DNA of 64,000 nt from Citrobacter europaeus (GCA_020099315.1 CP083650.1:1488001-1552000); one strand, 5' to 3'; shown: positions 19,671-29,779, counted from the first letter of the stretch. The notes: generated by a model from the sequence alone, not told the origin. Program-made: numbers and translations.

Positions 19671-21092
19671 ATGTCAACGAATTCTGTCACGGGAAAATCC
19701 ATTCTGTCGTTCCTGATACCGCTGGCGATAGGCGCGATCGTTTGGTTTTATCCCGTACCTGATGGTCTGACGCCTCAGGCCTGGCATATGTTCGCGATAT
19801 TTGCCGCGACCATTGCCGCCATTCTTACTCAGCCGCTCCCTTCGGGGGCGGTGATGTTGGTTGCACTTTGTGTGGTTATTTTCACCAAAACATTACCAGA
19901 GGCAAAGGCGCTGTCAGGGTTTGCGTCCGGTACGGTATGGCTCATTTTCTGTGCTTACGTCTTGTCTCTGGGGTTTGTAACGTCAGGACTGGGGAAACGT
20001 ATCGCGTATAAAATGTTATCGCTCTTTGGTGGTAGCAGCCTGGGTATCGCTTACTCACTGGGGGTTTCCGATCTGATTATGGCCCCGGCAATGCCGTCAG
20101 TAACCGCGCGGTCCGGGGGCATTATTTTTCCCATCACTCGTTCCATCAATGATGTATTGGGTTCCGCTCCAGGGGTTACTGGCAAGCGCATTGGCGATTT
20201 CTTAACCATGGTGTGCTTCCAGTTTACGCCGATTACCGGGGCGATTTTCCTCACCGGGATGGCGGCGAATCCGCTGGTAGCCAGTCTGGCTAAATCGTCA
20301 TTGGGTATAGAGATAACCTGGGGCGGATGGTTTATTTCCGCAGTGGTTCCTGCGATGGTCTGTTTCTGCCTGATGCCACTTCTGGTTTACAAGTTATTGG
20401 ATCCCGAGCTTAAGCGTACGCCAGAGGCAAAAGCGATGGGTAAGCAGGCGCTCGGTGAACTCGGTTCGATGAGCAGCAATGAGAAAAAGGTTGCGTTTGG
20501 GTTTGTGCTGGCGCTGGTTGGCTGGGGCACTAGCTTGATTACTGGATTGTCTGCCACATCTGTCGGACTGGGGCTGGCTGCTTATCTGTTCGCCTCGGGT
20601 GCCGTTAGCTGGAAAAGCCTGCTTAATGACCATGCGGCATGGGATACGGTAATCTGGTTTAGCGTTATAATTAGTCTGGCGACCGGACTTGCCGATCTGG
20701 GCTTTATTAAATGGATGACCGTAAAGCTAGGCAGCGGTATTCAAGGGTTTGGCGCGATCGAGTCCTTTATTGTCCTGGGGATCCTTTACATTTACGTCCA
20801 TTATCTCTTTGCTACGGCTACCGGGCACGTGGCTGCGCTGTATGCCCCTTTCGCGGCCACGGCGATCGCTGCAGGTGCGCCGCCGATGATGGTCGCTATT
20901 TGCTTCGGTATCTTTAGTAACCTGATGTGGGGGAATACCGAGTATGGCGGCGGACCTGGCCCTATTTATTTTGCCCAGGGCTATTTTGAACGGCCGCGCT
21001 TTTACAAGATTAACCTCTGTGTGGTGACGGCAAATGTGATCATCATTTTTGCCGTGGGCATGCTGTGGTGGAAGCTGCTGGGGTACTATTAA
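19671..21092 (+). CDS. DASS-family anion (di/tricarboxylate) transporter
   Basis: A 473-residue polytopic protein with about 12 hydrophobic segments of the divalent anion:Na+ symporter (DASS, CitT/TtdT/YbhI) family. Family features include LMAPAMPSVTARSGGIIFPI near residue 140, the paired hairpin regions and the C-terminal SNLMWGNTEYGGGPGPIYF stretch. Substrates in this group are C4- and C6-carboxylates such as succinate, tartrate or citrate; which one cannot be told. It sits 33 bases after the lyase, with AATAAGGA upstream of ATG, so the two form an operon that imports and cleaves the same compound (inference). Confidence 0.9.
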   Translation: MSTNSVTGKSILSFLIPLAIGAIVWFYPVPDGLTPQAWHMFAIFAATIAAILTQPLPSGAVMLVALCVVIFTKTLPEAKALSGFASGTVWLIFCAYVLSLGFVTSGLGKRIAYKMLSLFGGSSLGIAYSLGVSDLIMAPAMPSVTARSGGIIFPITRSINDVLGSAPGVTGKRIGDFLTMVCFQFTPITGAIFLTGMAANPLVASLAKSSLGIEITWGGWFISAVVPAMVCFCLMPLLVYKLLDPELKRTPEAKAMGKQALGELGSMSSNEKKVAFGFVLALVGWGTSLITGLSATSVGLGLAAYLFASGAVSWKSLLNDHAAWDTVIWFSVIISLATGLADLGFIKWMTVKLGSGIQGFGAIESFIVLGILYIYVHYLFATATGHVAALYAPFAATAIAAGAPPMMVAICFGIFSNLMWGNTEYGGGPGPIYFAQGYFERPRFYKINLCVVTANVIIIFAVGMLWWKLLGYY

Positions 21093-21103
21093 TCGACACG
21101 TTT

Positions 21104-21160
21104 ATTCGGCCTGCAATGAACCTGGCTGTAGGCCGGATAGCATGTAAGCCGCCATCCGGA
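21104..21160. repeat. REP-like repeat after the transporter gene
   Basis: Contains ATTCGGCCTGCAATG and GTAGGCCGGATAGCATGTAAG...GCCATCCGG, two facing REP-type units, one of them degenerate. It lies between the accessory cluster and dinG and so marks the downstream edge of the inserted cluster. Confidence 0.72.
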
Positions 21161-21235
21161 AATTTAAGTCAAAGCTGCGAAGCGCTTTCCAGAATGGGGG
21201 AAAAAGGTACATTCAACGACTGAAATGTGCCACAA

Positions 21236-21255
21236 TAGTGGCTGTTTATACAGTA
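21236..21255. promoter_or_regulatory. LexA box upstream of dinG
   Basis: The site ends in a perfect right half (TATACAGTA) while the left half is degenerate (TAGTGGCTG); about 15 of 20 positions fit the LexA consensus. It lies 14 bases before the dinG start. In E. coli dinG is a DNA-damage-inducible LexA target with a similarly asymmetric box. Confidence 0.8.
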
Positions 21256-21269
21256 CTTCAGGTTTTCTC

Positions 21270-23420
21270 ATGGCACTAACGGCTGCGTTAAAAGCGCAAA
21301 TCGCCGCCTGGTATAAGGCGCTTCAGGAACAGATCCCCGACTTTATCCCCCGTGCGCCGCAGCGGCAGATGATTGCTGACGTTGCGAAAACACTCTCCGG
21401 GGAAGAAGGGCGACATCTGGCGATTGAAGCGCCGACCGGGGTGGGGAAAACTCTGTCTTATCTGATTCCCGGTATTGCCATAGCGCGTGAAGAACAAAAA
21501 ACGCTGGTGGTTAGTACCGCCAACGTCGCTTTGCAGGATCAGATCTACAGCAAAGATTTACCGCTGCTACGCAAAATTATCCCTGACCTGCGTTTTACCG
21601 CCGCGTTTGGTCGCGGACGCTATGTCTGTCCGCGTAACTTAGCGGCGCTGGCCAGTACCGAACCCAATCAGCAGGATCTACTGGCCTTTCTCGACGACGA
21701 TCTGACGCCCAATAACCAGGAAGAACAAAAGCGCTGCGCCAGGCTAAAAGGCGATCTCGACAGCTACAAGTGGGACGGGCTGCGCGATCACACCGATATC
21801 GCTATCGACGACGGACTCTGGCAACGGCTGAGCACTGATAAAGCCAGCTGTCTGAACCGTAACTGTCACTACTATCGTGAATGCCCTTTTTTTGTTGCCC
21901 GCAGGGAGATTCAGGAAGCCGAAGTGGTGGTTGCCAACCACGCGCTGGTGATGGCGGCCATGGAAAGCGAAGCCGTTTTGCCGGAGCCGAAAAACCTGCT
22001 ATTGGTGCTTGATGAAGGCCACCATTTGCCCGACGTCGCGCGCGATGCGCTGGAGATGAGCGCAGAAATCAGCGCCCCCTGGTACCGACTGCAGTTGGAT
22101 CTGTTTTGCAAATTAGTGGCTACCTGCCTGGAGCAGTTTCGGCCAAAAACCACGCCTCCGTTGGCGAATGCCGAGCGTCTGAATGGTCACTGTGAGGAAC
22201 TGTATGAGCTGATTTCCTCGCTCAATAACATTCTTAATCTGTACATGCCGGCTACCCAGGAAGCGGAACACCGCTTCGCGATGGGGGAGCTACCTGCGGA
22301 AGTGATGGAGATTTGTCAGCGTCTGGCAAAACTAACGGAAATGCTGCGCGGTCTGGCGGAACTGTTCCTCAACGATCTCAGCGAAAAAACCGGCACTCAC
22401 GATATTGTGCGTCTGCATCGGGTTATTTTGCAGATGAATCGGGCGCTGGGCATGTTTGAGGCACAAAGCAAATTGTGGCGGCTGGCATCGCTCGCGCAAT
22501 CATCGGGCGCGCCGGTGAGTAAATGGGCGACGCGCGAGGTGCGTGACGGGCAGATCCACGTCTGGTTTCACTGCGTGGGGATCCGCGTGAGCGATCAGCT
22601 CGAACGACTGCTGTGGCGCAGCGTACCGCATATTATTGTCACTTCCGCCACGCTACGCTCGCTCAACAGCTTCTCGCGTCTGCAGGAAATGAGCGGCCTG
22701 AAGGAAAAAGCAGGGGACCGGTTTGTTGCGCTGGATTCACCGTTTAATCACGTTGAACAGGGCAGAATCGTCATTCCGCAGATGCGCTACGAACCGCTAA
22801 TTGAAAACGAAGAGCAGCATATCGCGGAAATGGCCGCCTACTTCCGCGAACAGCTGGAAAGCAAGAAGCATCAGGGGATGTTGGTACTCTTTGCCAGCGG
22901 CCGGGCGATGCAGCGTTTTCTGGAGCACGTTACCGATCTGCGCCTACTGTTGCTGGTTCAGGGCGACCAGCCGCGCTATCGTCTGGTGGAGCTGCACCGC
23001 AAGCGGGTGACCAACGGCGAGCGTAGCGTGCTGGTTGGGCTGCAATCTTTTGCCGAAGGTCTGGACTTGAAAGGCGACCTGCTGACTCAGGTGCATATTC
23101 ACAAAATTGCTTTTCCGCCTATCGACAGCCCGGTGGTGATCACCGAGGGCGAGTGGTTGAAAAGCCTGAACCGCTACCCCTTCGAGGTGCAGAGCCTGCC
23201 CGCGGCGTCGTTCAATTTGATCCAGCAGGTAGGGCGACTCATCCGTAGCCATAGTTGCTGGGGAGAAGTGGTTATTTATGATAAGCGTTTATTGACCAAA
23301 AACTATGGCAAGCGTTTACTGAATGCATTACCCATATTTCCGATAGAGCAACCTGCTGTGCCAGACGTTATAGTAAAACCAAAAGAAAAAGCGAAACCCA
23401 CACGCCGCCGTCGGCGTTAA
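21270..23420 (+). CDS. dinG: ATP-dependent DNA helicase DinG
   Basis: Superfamily 2, XPD-like 5'-3' helicase that unwinds R-loops, D-loops and forked DNA and helps resolve replication-transcription conflicts. It has 716 residues. Walker A is APTGVGKT at 54-61; the iron-sulfur cluster ligands Cys120, Cys194, Cys199 and Cys205 are all present (YVCPR; CLNRNCHYYREC); the DEGHH box lies near 248; QQVGRLIRS is motif VI. The C-terminus is strongly basic (RRRRR). The ATG at 21270 matches the E. coli start; a frame opening at 21225 was rejected because it would run through the LexA box. Confidence 0.97.
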   Translation: MALTAALKAQIAAWYKALQEQIPDFIPRAPQRQMIADVAKTLSGEEGRHLAIEAPTGVGKTLSYLIPGIAIAREEQKTLVVSTANVALQDQIYSKDLPLLRKIIPDLRFTAAFGRGRYVCPRNLAALASTEPNQQDLLAFLDDDLTPNNQEEQKRCARLKGDLDSYKWDGLRDHTDIAIDDGLWQRLSTDKASCLNRNCHYYRECPFFVARREIQEAEVVVANHALVMAAMESEAVLPEPKNLLLVLDEGHHLPDVARDALEMSAEISAPWYRLQLDLFCKLVATCLEQFRPKTTPPLANAERLNGHCEELYELISSLNNILNLYMPATQEAEHRFAMGELPAEVMEICQRLAKLTEMLRGLAELFLNDLSEKTGTHDIVRLHRVILQMNRALGMFEAQSKLWRLASLAQSSGAPVSKWATREVRDGQIHVWFHCVGIRVSDQLERLLWRSVPHIIVTSATLRSLNSFSRLQEMSGLKEKAGDRFVALDSPFNHVEQGRIVIPQMRYEPLIENEEQHIAEMAAYFREQLESKKHQGMLVLFASGRAMQRFLEHVTDLRLLLLVQGDQPRYRLVELHRKRVTNGERSVLVGLQSFAEGLDLKGDLLTQVHIHKIAFPPIDSPVVITEGEWLKSLNRYPFEVQSLPAASFNLIQQVGRLIRSHSCWGEVVIYDKRLLTKNYGKRLLNALPIFPIEQPAVPDVIVKPKEKAKPTRRRRR

Positions 23421-23449
23421 CGACGCGAGCAACAGGCAAGGAGTTAACG

Positions 23450-24418
23450 ATGGATTACCGCAAAATCATTAAAGAGATTGGGCGAGGAAAAAATCACGCG
23501 CGTGACCTGGATAAGGATACTGCTCGCGGACTGTATACCCATATGATGAACGGCGACGTACCTGACCTTGAAATGGGCGGGGTACTGATTGCGCTACGTA
23601 TTAAAGGCGAAGGCGAAGCGGAGATGCTGGGCTTTTACGAAGCGATGCAAAACCACACCATTCGCCTGACTCCGCCGGTAGCGAAACCCATGCCGATTGT
23701 CATTCCCAGTTATAATGGCGCGCGCAAGCAGGCGAATTTGACTCCGCTGCTGGCGATTTTACTGCATAAGCTCGGCTTTCCGGTGGTGGTACATGGCGTC
23801 AGCGAGGATCCAACCCGCGTGCTGACAGAAACCATTTTCGAGCTGATGGGAATTGCGCCGACGCTGCATGCCGGGCAGGCGCAGGCAAAGCTGGATGGTC
23901 ATGAGCCGGTGTTTATCCCGGTGAGCGCGCTGTGTCCTCCGCTGGAGAAACAGCTGGCGATGCGCTGGCGAATGGGCGTGCGTAACAGTGCGCACACGCT
24001 GGCTAAATTAGCCACGCCGTTTGCTGAAGATGCCGCGCTGCGTCTTTCCAGCGTGTCCCACCCGGAATACGTTTCGCGCGTGGCGAAGTTCTTCGGCGAT
24101 ATCGGTGGGCGTGGCCTGTTGATGCACGGTACCGAGGGCGAAGTGTATGCCAACCCGCAGCGCTGCCCGCAGATAAGTCTGATAGATTCATCCGGTGTGC
24201 GAGTGTTACAGGACCGACAGAGCGAGATGCCTGATGAGCCGGTACCGCTACCGGTAGCAAAAGACCCGGAAACCACCGCGCGCTGGATTGAGCGTTGTCT
24301 GGCGGGCAGTGAGCCTGTTCCGGCATCGTTGAAAATCCAGATGGCCTGCTGCCTGGTGGCAACCGGTGAATCCGCCTCACTGGCTGAAGGACTTGCCCGC
24401 GTCGAGCAAAGTTTCTAA
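23450..24418 (+). CDS. ybiB: YbiB, TrpD2-type nucleic-acid-binding protein
   Basis: A 322-residue protein with the fold of anthranilate phosphoribosyltransferase (TrpD). YbiB has been shown in E. coli to bind nucleic acids rather than to make tryptophan, and it is associated with the LexA-regulated dinG. The N-terminal helical domain (LDKDTARGLYTHMMNGDVPDLEMGG) and the Rossmann-like part are recognisable, while the TrpD glycine-rich phosphoribosyl site is not conserved. It starts 29 bases after dinG with AAGGAG, so it is probably co-transcribed and damage-inducible. Confidence 0.93.
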   Translation: MDYRKIIKEIGRGKNHARDLDKDTARGLYTHMMNGDVPDLEMGGVLIALRIKGEGEAEMLGFYEAMQNHTIRLTPPVAKPMPIVIPSYNGARKQANLTPLLAILLHKLGFPVVVHGVSEDPTRVLTETIFELMGIAPTLHAGQAQAKLDGHEPVFIPVSALCPPLEKQLAMRWRMGVRNSAHTLAKLATPFAEDAALRLSSVSHPEYVSRVAKFFGDIGGRGLLMHGTEGEVYANPQRCPQISLIDSSGVRVLQDRQSEMPDEPVPLPVAKDPETTARWIERCLAGSEPVPASLKIQMACCLVATGESASLAEGLARVEQSF

Positions 24419-24431
24419 TTAATTTGTTATC

Positions 24432-24459
24432 CCGACGGGCCATTTACCAGGCCTGTCGG
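24432..24459 (+). terminator. Hairpin after ybiB
   Basis: CCGACGGGCC and GGCCTGTCGG pair at nine of ten positions around an eight-base loop, followed by TTCTCTCATTT. The T-tract is weak, so termination may be partial. Confidence 0.55.
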
Positions 24460-24580
24460 TTCTCTCATTTCAGCAACGTGAAATTTCTGCACGTTTATTG
24501 ACCTCCGGAGCGCCGTGGCGCAGCATAGTTTGTTGAAAAATAAGAAACACAACAAACACGCGACACAACAGGAGATAACA

Positions 24581-25666
24581 ATGAACAGTGGACATCGCTT
24601 CCATGTGCCAACGCTGCACGCCTTTATCCAGGCCGTTTTTCATCAGATGGGAAGCAATGAGCAGGAGGCGAGGCTGGTGGCAGATCATCTGATAGCCTCT
24701 AACCTTGCTGGTCACGACTCCCACGGCATCGGCATGATCCCAAGCTATATTCGCTCATTCTCACAAGGGTACCTGCAGATCAACCGTCATGCCAAAGTGG
24801 TCAAAGATGCGGGAGCGGTGATAACGTTTGACGGCGACTGTGCGTTTGGTCAGGTGGCGGCGCACGAGGCAATCACGCATGGAATCGAAAAAGCGCGCCA
24901 GTACGGTATCGCCGCCGTGGCATTACATAATTCGCACCATATCGGACGCATTGGCTACTGGGCGGAACAATGTGCGGCGGCAGGTTTTGTTTCGGTGCAC
25001 TTTGTGAATGTGGTAGGTATCCCGATGGTCGCACCGTTTCATGGCCGCGATAGCCGTTTTGGCACCAATCCCTTCTGCGTTGTGTTCCCGCGTAAAAATA
25101 CTTTCCCGTTGTTGTTGGACTATGCGACCAGCGCCATCGCGTTTGGCAAAACCCGTGTGGCATGGCATAAGGGCGAACCGGTGGCACCTGGATGCCTGAT
25201 TGACGCAAATGGAGTGCCTACGACCGATCCTGCCGTAATGCAGGTTTCTCCGCTGGGGTCGTTACTGACATTCGCCCAACATAAGGGTTATGCGCTGGCG
25301 GCGATGTGCGAAATTATGGGCGGGGCGCTTTCTGGCGGTAAAACAACACATGAAGAAAGCCTGCAGACCAGCGCGGATGCCATCATTAACTGCATGACGA
25401 CCATCATTATAAATCCTCAACTGTTCGGCGCGCCGGACTGTGATAACCAGGTTGCGGCATTTGCTGAGTGGGTGAAAGCGTCTCCGCATGCTGAAGGTGC
25501 CCCGATCCTGTTACCAGGGGAGTGGGAGGTGAATACGCGTGAGGAACGGCTGGCGCAAGGTATTCCGCTGGATGCCGGGAGCTGGAAAGCGATTTGCGAG
25601 GCGGCGCTGCAAATAGGGATGCCAGACGTCGTGTTACAGGAGTTCCGTCAACGTCTGGAACACTAA
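24581..25666 (+). CDS. hcxB: Hydroxycarboxylate dehydrogenase B (LDH2/MDH2 family)
   Basis: NAD(P)-dependent 2-hydroxycarboxylate oxidoreductase of the LDH2/MDH2 family (formerly YbiC), which reduces 2-oxoacids such as phenylpyruvate, 4-hydroxyphenylpyruvate or hydroxypyruvate. The 361 residues show the family motifs AANLAGHDSHGIGM-like near residue 43 (here SNLAGHDSHGIGMIP), HNSHHIGRIGYWAE near 115, GRDSRFGTNPFCV near 160 and DYATSAIAFGK. The ATG at 24581 has AGGAGA upstream and gives the E. coli length; an ORF opening at 24515 adds unlikely residues. Confidence 0.94.
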   Translation: MNSGHRFHVPTLHAFIQAVFHQMGSNEQEARLVADHLIASNLAGHDSHGIGMIPSYIRSFSQGYLQINRHAKVVKDAGAVITFDGDCAFGQVAAHEAITHGIEKARQYGIAAVALHNSHHIGRIGYWAEQCAAAGFVSVHFVNVVGIPMVAPFHGRDSRFGTNPFCVVFPRKNTFPLLLDYATSAIAFGKTRVAWHKGEPVAPGCLIDANGVPTTDPAVMQVSPLGSLLTFAQHKGYALAAMCEIMGGALSGGKTTHEESLQTSADAIINCMTTIIINPQLFGAPDCDNQVAAFAEWVKASPHAEGAPILLPGEWEVNTREERLAQGIPLDAGSWKAICEAALQIGMPDVVLQEFRQRLEH

Positions 25667-25668
25667 GC

Positions 25669-25698
25669 AAAAAAAAGCCCGTCCAGTGGCGGACGGGC
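25669..25698 (-). terminator. Terminator of ybiJ (also usable by hcxB)
   Basis: GCCCGTCC, a six-base loop and GGACGGGC form an eight-bp GC-rich stem. Read on the minus strand it is followed by eight T residues, a strong rho-independent terminator for ybiJ. On the plus strand it lies two bases after the hcxB stop codon. Confidence 0.9.
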
Positions 25699-25763
25699 AA
25701 ACAAAGGGTAACAAACAGGGTCAATGAGGGTTGGAGCATTGGGTCGTACAGGTAATTTCTCGG

Positions 25764-26024
25764 TTATTTATAGATAACCGCGGTGCCGCTCATTTTATCT
25801 TTGCCGATAGCGGAAGTGATGCTGTATCCCGTTGCGCCAGCAGCATTTGCTTTCTCAGCGAGTTTGGCTTCCAGGCCGTCCAGCGTAGTGGCGCCGTCAG
25901 CAGATACCACACCAATTTTGTTCATGTTTTGTGCCTGAGTAGAGGAAACCGGCTCGGCAGCGAAAACGCCAAATGACAGGGTAGACAGAGCGATGGCGGC
26001 AACAGCAAATTTGATATTTTTCAT
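25764..26024 (-). CDS. ybiJ: YbiJ, small periplasmic DUF1471 (YhcN) family protein
   Basis: An 86-residue secreted protein. Residues 1-22 are a signal peptide ending GVFAAEP. The rest is one DUF1471/BhsA-McbA domain, with MNKIGVVSADG, the LDGLEAKLAEKA helix and the C-terminal SGTAVIYK strand. Family members respond to stress, biofilm or metal conditions; the role of YbiJ is not established. It is a paralogue of mcbA at 29968-30228, both ending GTATIYK or GTAVIYK. Its mRNA ends at the strong terminator at 25669-25698. Confidence 0.93.
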   Translation of the reverse strand: MKNIKFAVAAIALSTLSFGVFAAEPVSSTQAQNMNKIGVVSADGATTLDGLEAKLAEKANAAGATGYSITSAIGKDKMSGTAVIYK

Positions 26025-26324
26025 GATTAATTTCTCGCAGGGTTGTTCTGTTAGTCAGTGTTCTTTAAGAAGACGTTGTTTCGTCGATGTGAGAAGTATC
26101 ACGTTTTTTTATGCGAGATAAAATCGAATAGAATTGACGGCATCAATCAAAAAAATTGAATGACAAATAACTTATTGAATATTAATAAATTCGAAAGAGG
26201 GATTTACAGTTCTTGTCATTGCGCTTTACAGAGACACCGACAACGGCACATTTTGCTACACAGAGTGCAAAAAAGCGTGCTCGTAAAGGAAATTGTATAC
26301 GCTAAAGCTTTTGGTAAAGATAAG
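26025..26324. other. AT-rich gap between ybiI and ybiJ
   Basis: About 300 bases hold the ybiJ promoter region (read on the minus strand) and the 3' end of ybiI. The part from 26090 to 26220 is clearly AT-rich. I see no further ORF with a ribosome site and no clear operator. Confidence 0.6.
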
Positions 26325-26591
26325 TCAGCGTAGCTGGCTGTCTTTTGAACCTCTGCGATTATATCCTGAAAATGCCGCACTATGTGAATCTTTATCCTGT
26401 TGGCAAGTGATGCACAAGCGTACGCCTGGCACGGCCTCACGTCTGGCCTGAGGGATAGGATTGCCACATTCTTCGCATTCATACAGACTTTCCCCCGTCG
26501 GTAATTCACCGCGGGCGCGGGCTACAGCATCTTCAATAGTATTGTTGATCTGTTTGTTAACCGCGTCATCATTTGCCCATCCGGATGCCAT
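26325..26591 (-). CDS. ybiI: YbiI, DksA/TraR-type zinc-finger protein
   Basis: An 88-residue protein with a four-cysteine zinc finger, Cys39-x2-Cys42 and Cys60-x2-Cys63 (CEECGNPIP and LCITC), after a short helical N-terminus. This is the C-terminal half of the DksA fold without the long coiled coil, so it may bind RNA polymerase as TraR does; no function has been shown. The ATG at 26591 fits the E. coli start and has AGGAGGT-type sequence upstream (minus-strand CAGCAGGAGGTAAGC). Confidence 0.92.
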   Translation of the reverse strand: MASGWANDDAVNKQINNTIEDAVARARGELPTGESLYECEECGNPIPQARREAVPGVRLCITCQQDKDSHSAAFSGYNRRGSKDSQLR

Positions 26592-26666
26592 GCTTACCTC
26601 CTGCTGATGTCTACAGAATAAGTATAGCGAATGTGATGGCTGAAAAACGACCACGCGTTACCACTA

Positions 26667-27344
26667 TCAGATTTCAGACCATTCGCGCAGCAGGTTATGG
26701 TAGAGATTGAGAAGCGAGAGGATCTCGCTACTCTCCCCATGACGTGTTTTCAGGGACTGGATGTTTTTATCCAGTTCAAAAAGCATGGCGCGATTTTTGT
26801 CGTCACGGATCATCGACTGGATCCACATAAATGACGCCACACGAACGCCTTGGGTCACCGGCGTGACGCAGTGCAGGCTGCTGGAAGGGTAAAGCACCAG
26901 ATCGCCCGCCGGCAGCTTTACCGCATGCTGGCCGTAGGTATCATTGACCAACAACTCTCCTCCTTCATAATCATCAGGATTACTCAGGAATAAGGTGGCG
27001 GAAAGATCTGTGCGCATCCAGCCGTTTTCCGGATGGCTACGCACCGCGCCGTCAACGTGAAAACCGTAAGTCTCGTTGTCCTGGTAGCGATTAAACAGCG
27101 GTGTGGAGAGTGTTTTCGGTAATGCTGCGGCGAAGAATAGTGCGCTGCTATTCACCGCAGTTTGTACCGCCTGTTGTAAAACGCCATAACGCGCACTTTG
27201 CGTATCCACCTGCTGGTTGTTTTTAACCTGTGCGCCCTGAGCGCCGGTGGTTGCACGGCCATCAACCCAGTCGGCAGCGTCCAACTGTTCGCGAAACCAG
27301 GCAACATCCTGCGCTGTCAGAACGCCGGGAATGTGGTACATCAT
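26667..27344 (-). CDS. ybiX: YbiX, Fe(II)/2-oxoglutarate PKHD-type hydroxylase
   Basis: A 225-residue dioxygenase. The iron ligands His96, Asp98 (FHVDG) and His158 (LHCVTPV) and the 2-oxoglutarate-binding Arg168 (GVRVAS) are in the expected order on the jelly-roll fold. It is a PiuC-like protein, and such genes accompany TonB-dependent siderophore receptors. It lies 43 bases downstream of fiu on the same strand and is probably under the same Fur control. A possible role is processing of catecholate siderophores; the substrate is not proven. The ATG at 27344 has AGGAGA upstream. Confidence 0.94.
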   Translation of the reverse strand: MMYHIPGVLTAQDVAWFREQLDAADWVDGRATTGAQGAQVKNNQQVDTQSARYGVLQQAVQTAVNSSALFFAAALPKTLSTPLFNRYQDNETYGFHVDGAVRSHPENGWMRTDLSATLFLSNPDDYEGGELLVNDTYGQHAVKLPAGDLVLYPSSSLHCVTPVTQGVRVASFMWIQSMIRDDKNRAMLFELDKNIQSLKTRHGESSEILSLLNLYHNLLREWSEI

Positions 27345-27387
27345 CAGTGTTTCTCCTGAAAGTGGGGCTGACGCCCCACGTAAAAGA

Positions 27388-29673
27388 TCAGAAATGCATA
27401 TTTGCAGTGAGCAGGAAGGTTCTTGGCTCGCCCGGATGGTAACGGTATCCACTCTTGTTAATGGAGGATACGTAATCGGTGTCGAACAGGTTATAGACGT
27501 TTAGCTGGAAATCGAGATTGCGATTCACGCGATAGCCCAGTTTGGCGTCGGCGACCCAGTAACCTTCAGTGTAGGATGGCGTACCGACCGCACCGTCGGA
27601 ACCGCGATGCATGCTGCCCACGTAACGAGCGCCCGCGCCAACAGAGATATCATCGGTAGCCTGATACTGGTTCCACAGCGTGAACGCATGTTCAGGCGTA
27701 TACGGCAGGGATGAAGACCCATCCTGAGCAACGTTTTTACCATTGTGGATGGTAGCGCGTTGCTGGGTGTAGCCACCAATAACCTGCCATGCGGGGGTGA
27801 TGTTGCCTGCTACCGAGAGCTCGTAGCCTTCAACGCGTTTCTCTCCGTACTGGGAATATGTTCCGTCGTCGTTCTGCTCAACTTCGTTCTCAATATCCGT
27901 GCGGAAAATCGCGGCGGTTAACAGCAGGCGCTTATCCAGCACCTCCCATTTGGTGCCGATCTCGCTGGTTTTCGCTTTCTGCGGTTTGAAATCGGTACGG
28001 TTCGCACTGTTACCGCTGCCGCCCTGGGCAAGGGCAAAGTTGCTGCCGCCTGGCGGTTGCTGAGAAACGGCATAGTTGATGTACACGTTACCATTATCGG
28101 TCAGGTGATACAGCGCACCCGCTTTCCAGTTAACCAGATTGCCTGATTTGGCTGTATCCACAGTGGTGACCGGGGAACCTTTGACCACACCTGTCGGGCA
28201 CGCGACAGCGCCACGCCCGGAGGCGCCGCAAGCGGTGGCGCTGTCATATTCAGTGCGGTAATTGTCGAGGCGAATACCACCGTTTAGCTCAAACTCACGG
28301 GTAACTTGTAGCGTATCAAAAGCGTATATACCGAAGGTATCGGTTTGTCCGTTAGCGTTGGCGCCGTTACGCGACAATCCGCCGATATTCACATTGCTGT
28401 CGGGATGATAGATATTCACCGGTGGTGGGGTGATCGGCGCCACGCCATAATTGGTTTGCGTTTCGCGCGTTAGCTCCACGCCGGTACTGATGTCGTGACC
28501 GATGGATCCCGTGTAAAACTTTGAGGTCAGATTAGTCTGGTTGGTGAGGATTTTATTGCTGACATCTTTGGTATTTGCCAGGCGTGACCAGGTCCAGGTA
28601 TCGACACTACTGGTTGGTTGAGTGATGTTAGACGCGCCGCCCATCACCGCCGTCATCAGATAATCTTGTTTAATACGCGACCAGCGGGTGGTGTTGCGAA
28701 TAGTGGTGCTGTCGTTCAGGTCATGTTCAAAACGCATCGTTGCGGTATCGGTCGTCGAATCGTCGTAATCCGAGTTGGTGCCGTAGAAGTTATGCGTATC
28801 TACTTTTCCTGAATGATTCAGTGCAGAAGTCCCCGCGGATGGTGCGGAATACCCCGGCAGGCCAATGGTAGGGATACCGCCATCCGGCGTGTTGTGCTGG
28901 GTGACATGAAGATAGTTCAGGTACAGTCGGTTCTCAGTCCCTAAGCCAAAAGCGAGAGAGGGGGCCACACCATAACGTTCATTCTTAACATTATCGCGAC
29001 CCGCATCATGGGTTTTTTCACCCATCAGGTTTAAACGTGCGGCGGTGGTCTCGCCGATGACCTGGTTAATGTCCAGCGTACCACGACGGAACCAGGCGCT
29101 ACCGACGCTGGCTGACGCATCGATCCCGGAATCGGTGCGCGGCTGTTTGCTGATCATATTGATGGAACCCGTCGGCGCGCTACGTCCATAGTCGGTACCG
29201 GAAGGACCTTTGATCACTTCCACCTGTTCTGTATTGAAGGTGTCGCGCGTGACGCTGCCAATATCACGAACACCGTCGATATAAATACTGTTCGAGGTAT
29301 CCGCACCACGCATGTAAACCGCGTCGCCTGTGCTGGAGTTTCCGTTCTCACCGGCAAAAAATGCGCCAACGCCCGGTACGTTTTTCAGCGCATCGGTCAG
29401 ATTTGTTGCGCCTTGATCCTTAATCACCTGCTCAGAAATCACCGTCATGGTGCGGGTGGTATCCGCTACCGGGCGGGAGAATTTAGGATCGGCAGACTGC
29501 GTTGGGGCGTACAGCGAAGGTTTGGCCGCTTCAACAACCAGAGTGTCTTCTTGTTTTTTATCCTGATTGCCCGCGGCGACAGCCTGAGCTACCGGGGACA
29601 GACCAATGCACAGACCGGCAAAAAAAGTCAGTGAGTGAAAACTACTGGACGGCAAGTTGCGATTTTTATCCAT
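27388..29673 (-). CDS. fiu: TonB-dependent catecholate siderophore receptor Fiu
   Basis: Outer-membrane receptor for monomeric catechol-iron complexes such as dihydroxybenzoylserine, also the entry port of catechol cephalosporins. It has 761 residues: signal peptide to about residue 33, TonB box DTLVV at 43-47, plug domain (about 60-180; the [20 protein letters not shown] stretch) and a 22-strand barrel ending in the required C-terminal phenylalanine (MHF). The ATG at 29673 was chosen over an opening at 29730. A Fur box lies about 110 bases upstream. Confidence 0.96.
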   Translation of the reverse strand: MDKNRNLPSSSFHSLTFFAGLCIGLSPVAQAVAAGNQDKKQEDTLVVEAAKPSLYAPTQSADPKFSRPVADTTRTMTVISEQVIKDQGATNLTDALKNVPGVGAFFAGENGNSSTGDAVYMRGADTSNSIYIDGVRDIGSVTRDTFNTEQVEVIKGPSGTDYGRSAPTGSINMISKQPRTDSGIDASASVGSAWFRRGTLDINQVIGETTAARLNLMGEKTHDAGRDNVKNERYGVAPSLAFGLGTENRLYLNYLHVTQHNTPDGGIPTIGLPGYSAPSAGTSALNHSGKVDTHNFYGTNSDYDDSTTDTATMRFEHDLNDSTTIRNTTRWSRIKQDYLMTAVMGGASNITQPTSSVDTWTWSRLANTKDVSNKILTNQTNLTSKFYTGSIGHDISTGVELTRETQTNYGVAPITPPPVNIYHPDSNVNIGGLSRNGANANGQTDTFGIYAFDTLQVTREFELNGGIRLDNYRTEYDSATACGASGRGAVACPTGVVKGSPVTTVDTAKSGNLVNWKAGALYHLTDNGNVYINYAVSQQPPGGSNFALAQGGSGNSANRTDFKPQKAKTSEIGTKWEVLDKRLLLTAAIFRTDIENEVEQNDDGTYSQYGEKRVEGYELSVAGNITPAWQVIGGYTQQRATIHNGKNVAQDGSSSLPYTPEHAFTLWNQYQATDDISVGAGARYVGSMHRGSDGAVGTPSYTEGYWVADAKLGYRVNRNLDFQLNVYNLFDTDYVSSINKSGYRYHPGEPRTFLLTANMHF

Positions 29674-29779
29674 GTTAATGAGTGACTTATTATTGTTTGA
29701 GTAAACGGTTTCACTCGCGCGAAGGGACATCTCTATGGATGTTATACCCTGCAGGCCTCGCGGAAGTGGACTTGTAATT

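Noticed and set aside
17311..21160. Mobile element or genomic island with att sites around the GntR-lyase-DASS cluster
   Set aside because: No integrase, transposase, tRNA or direct repeat flanks it; the bordering repeats are REP-type elements found throughout the window.
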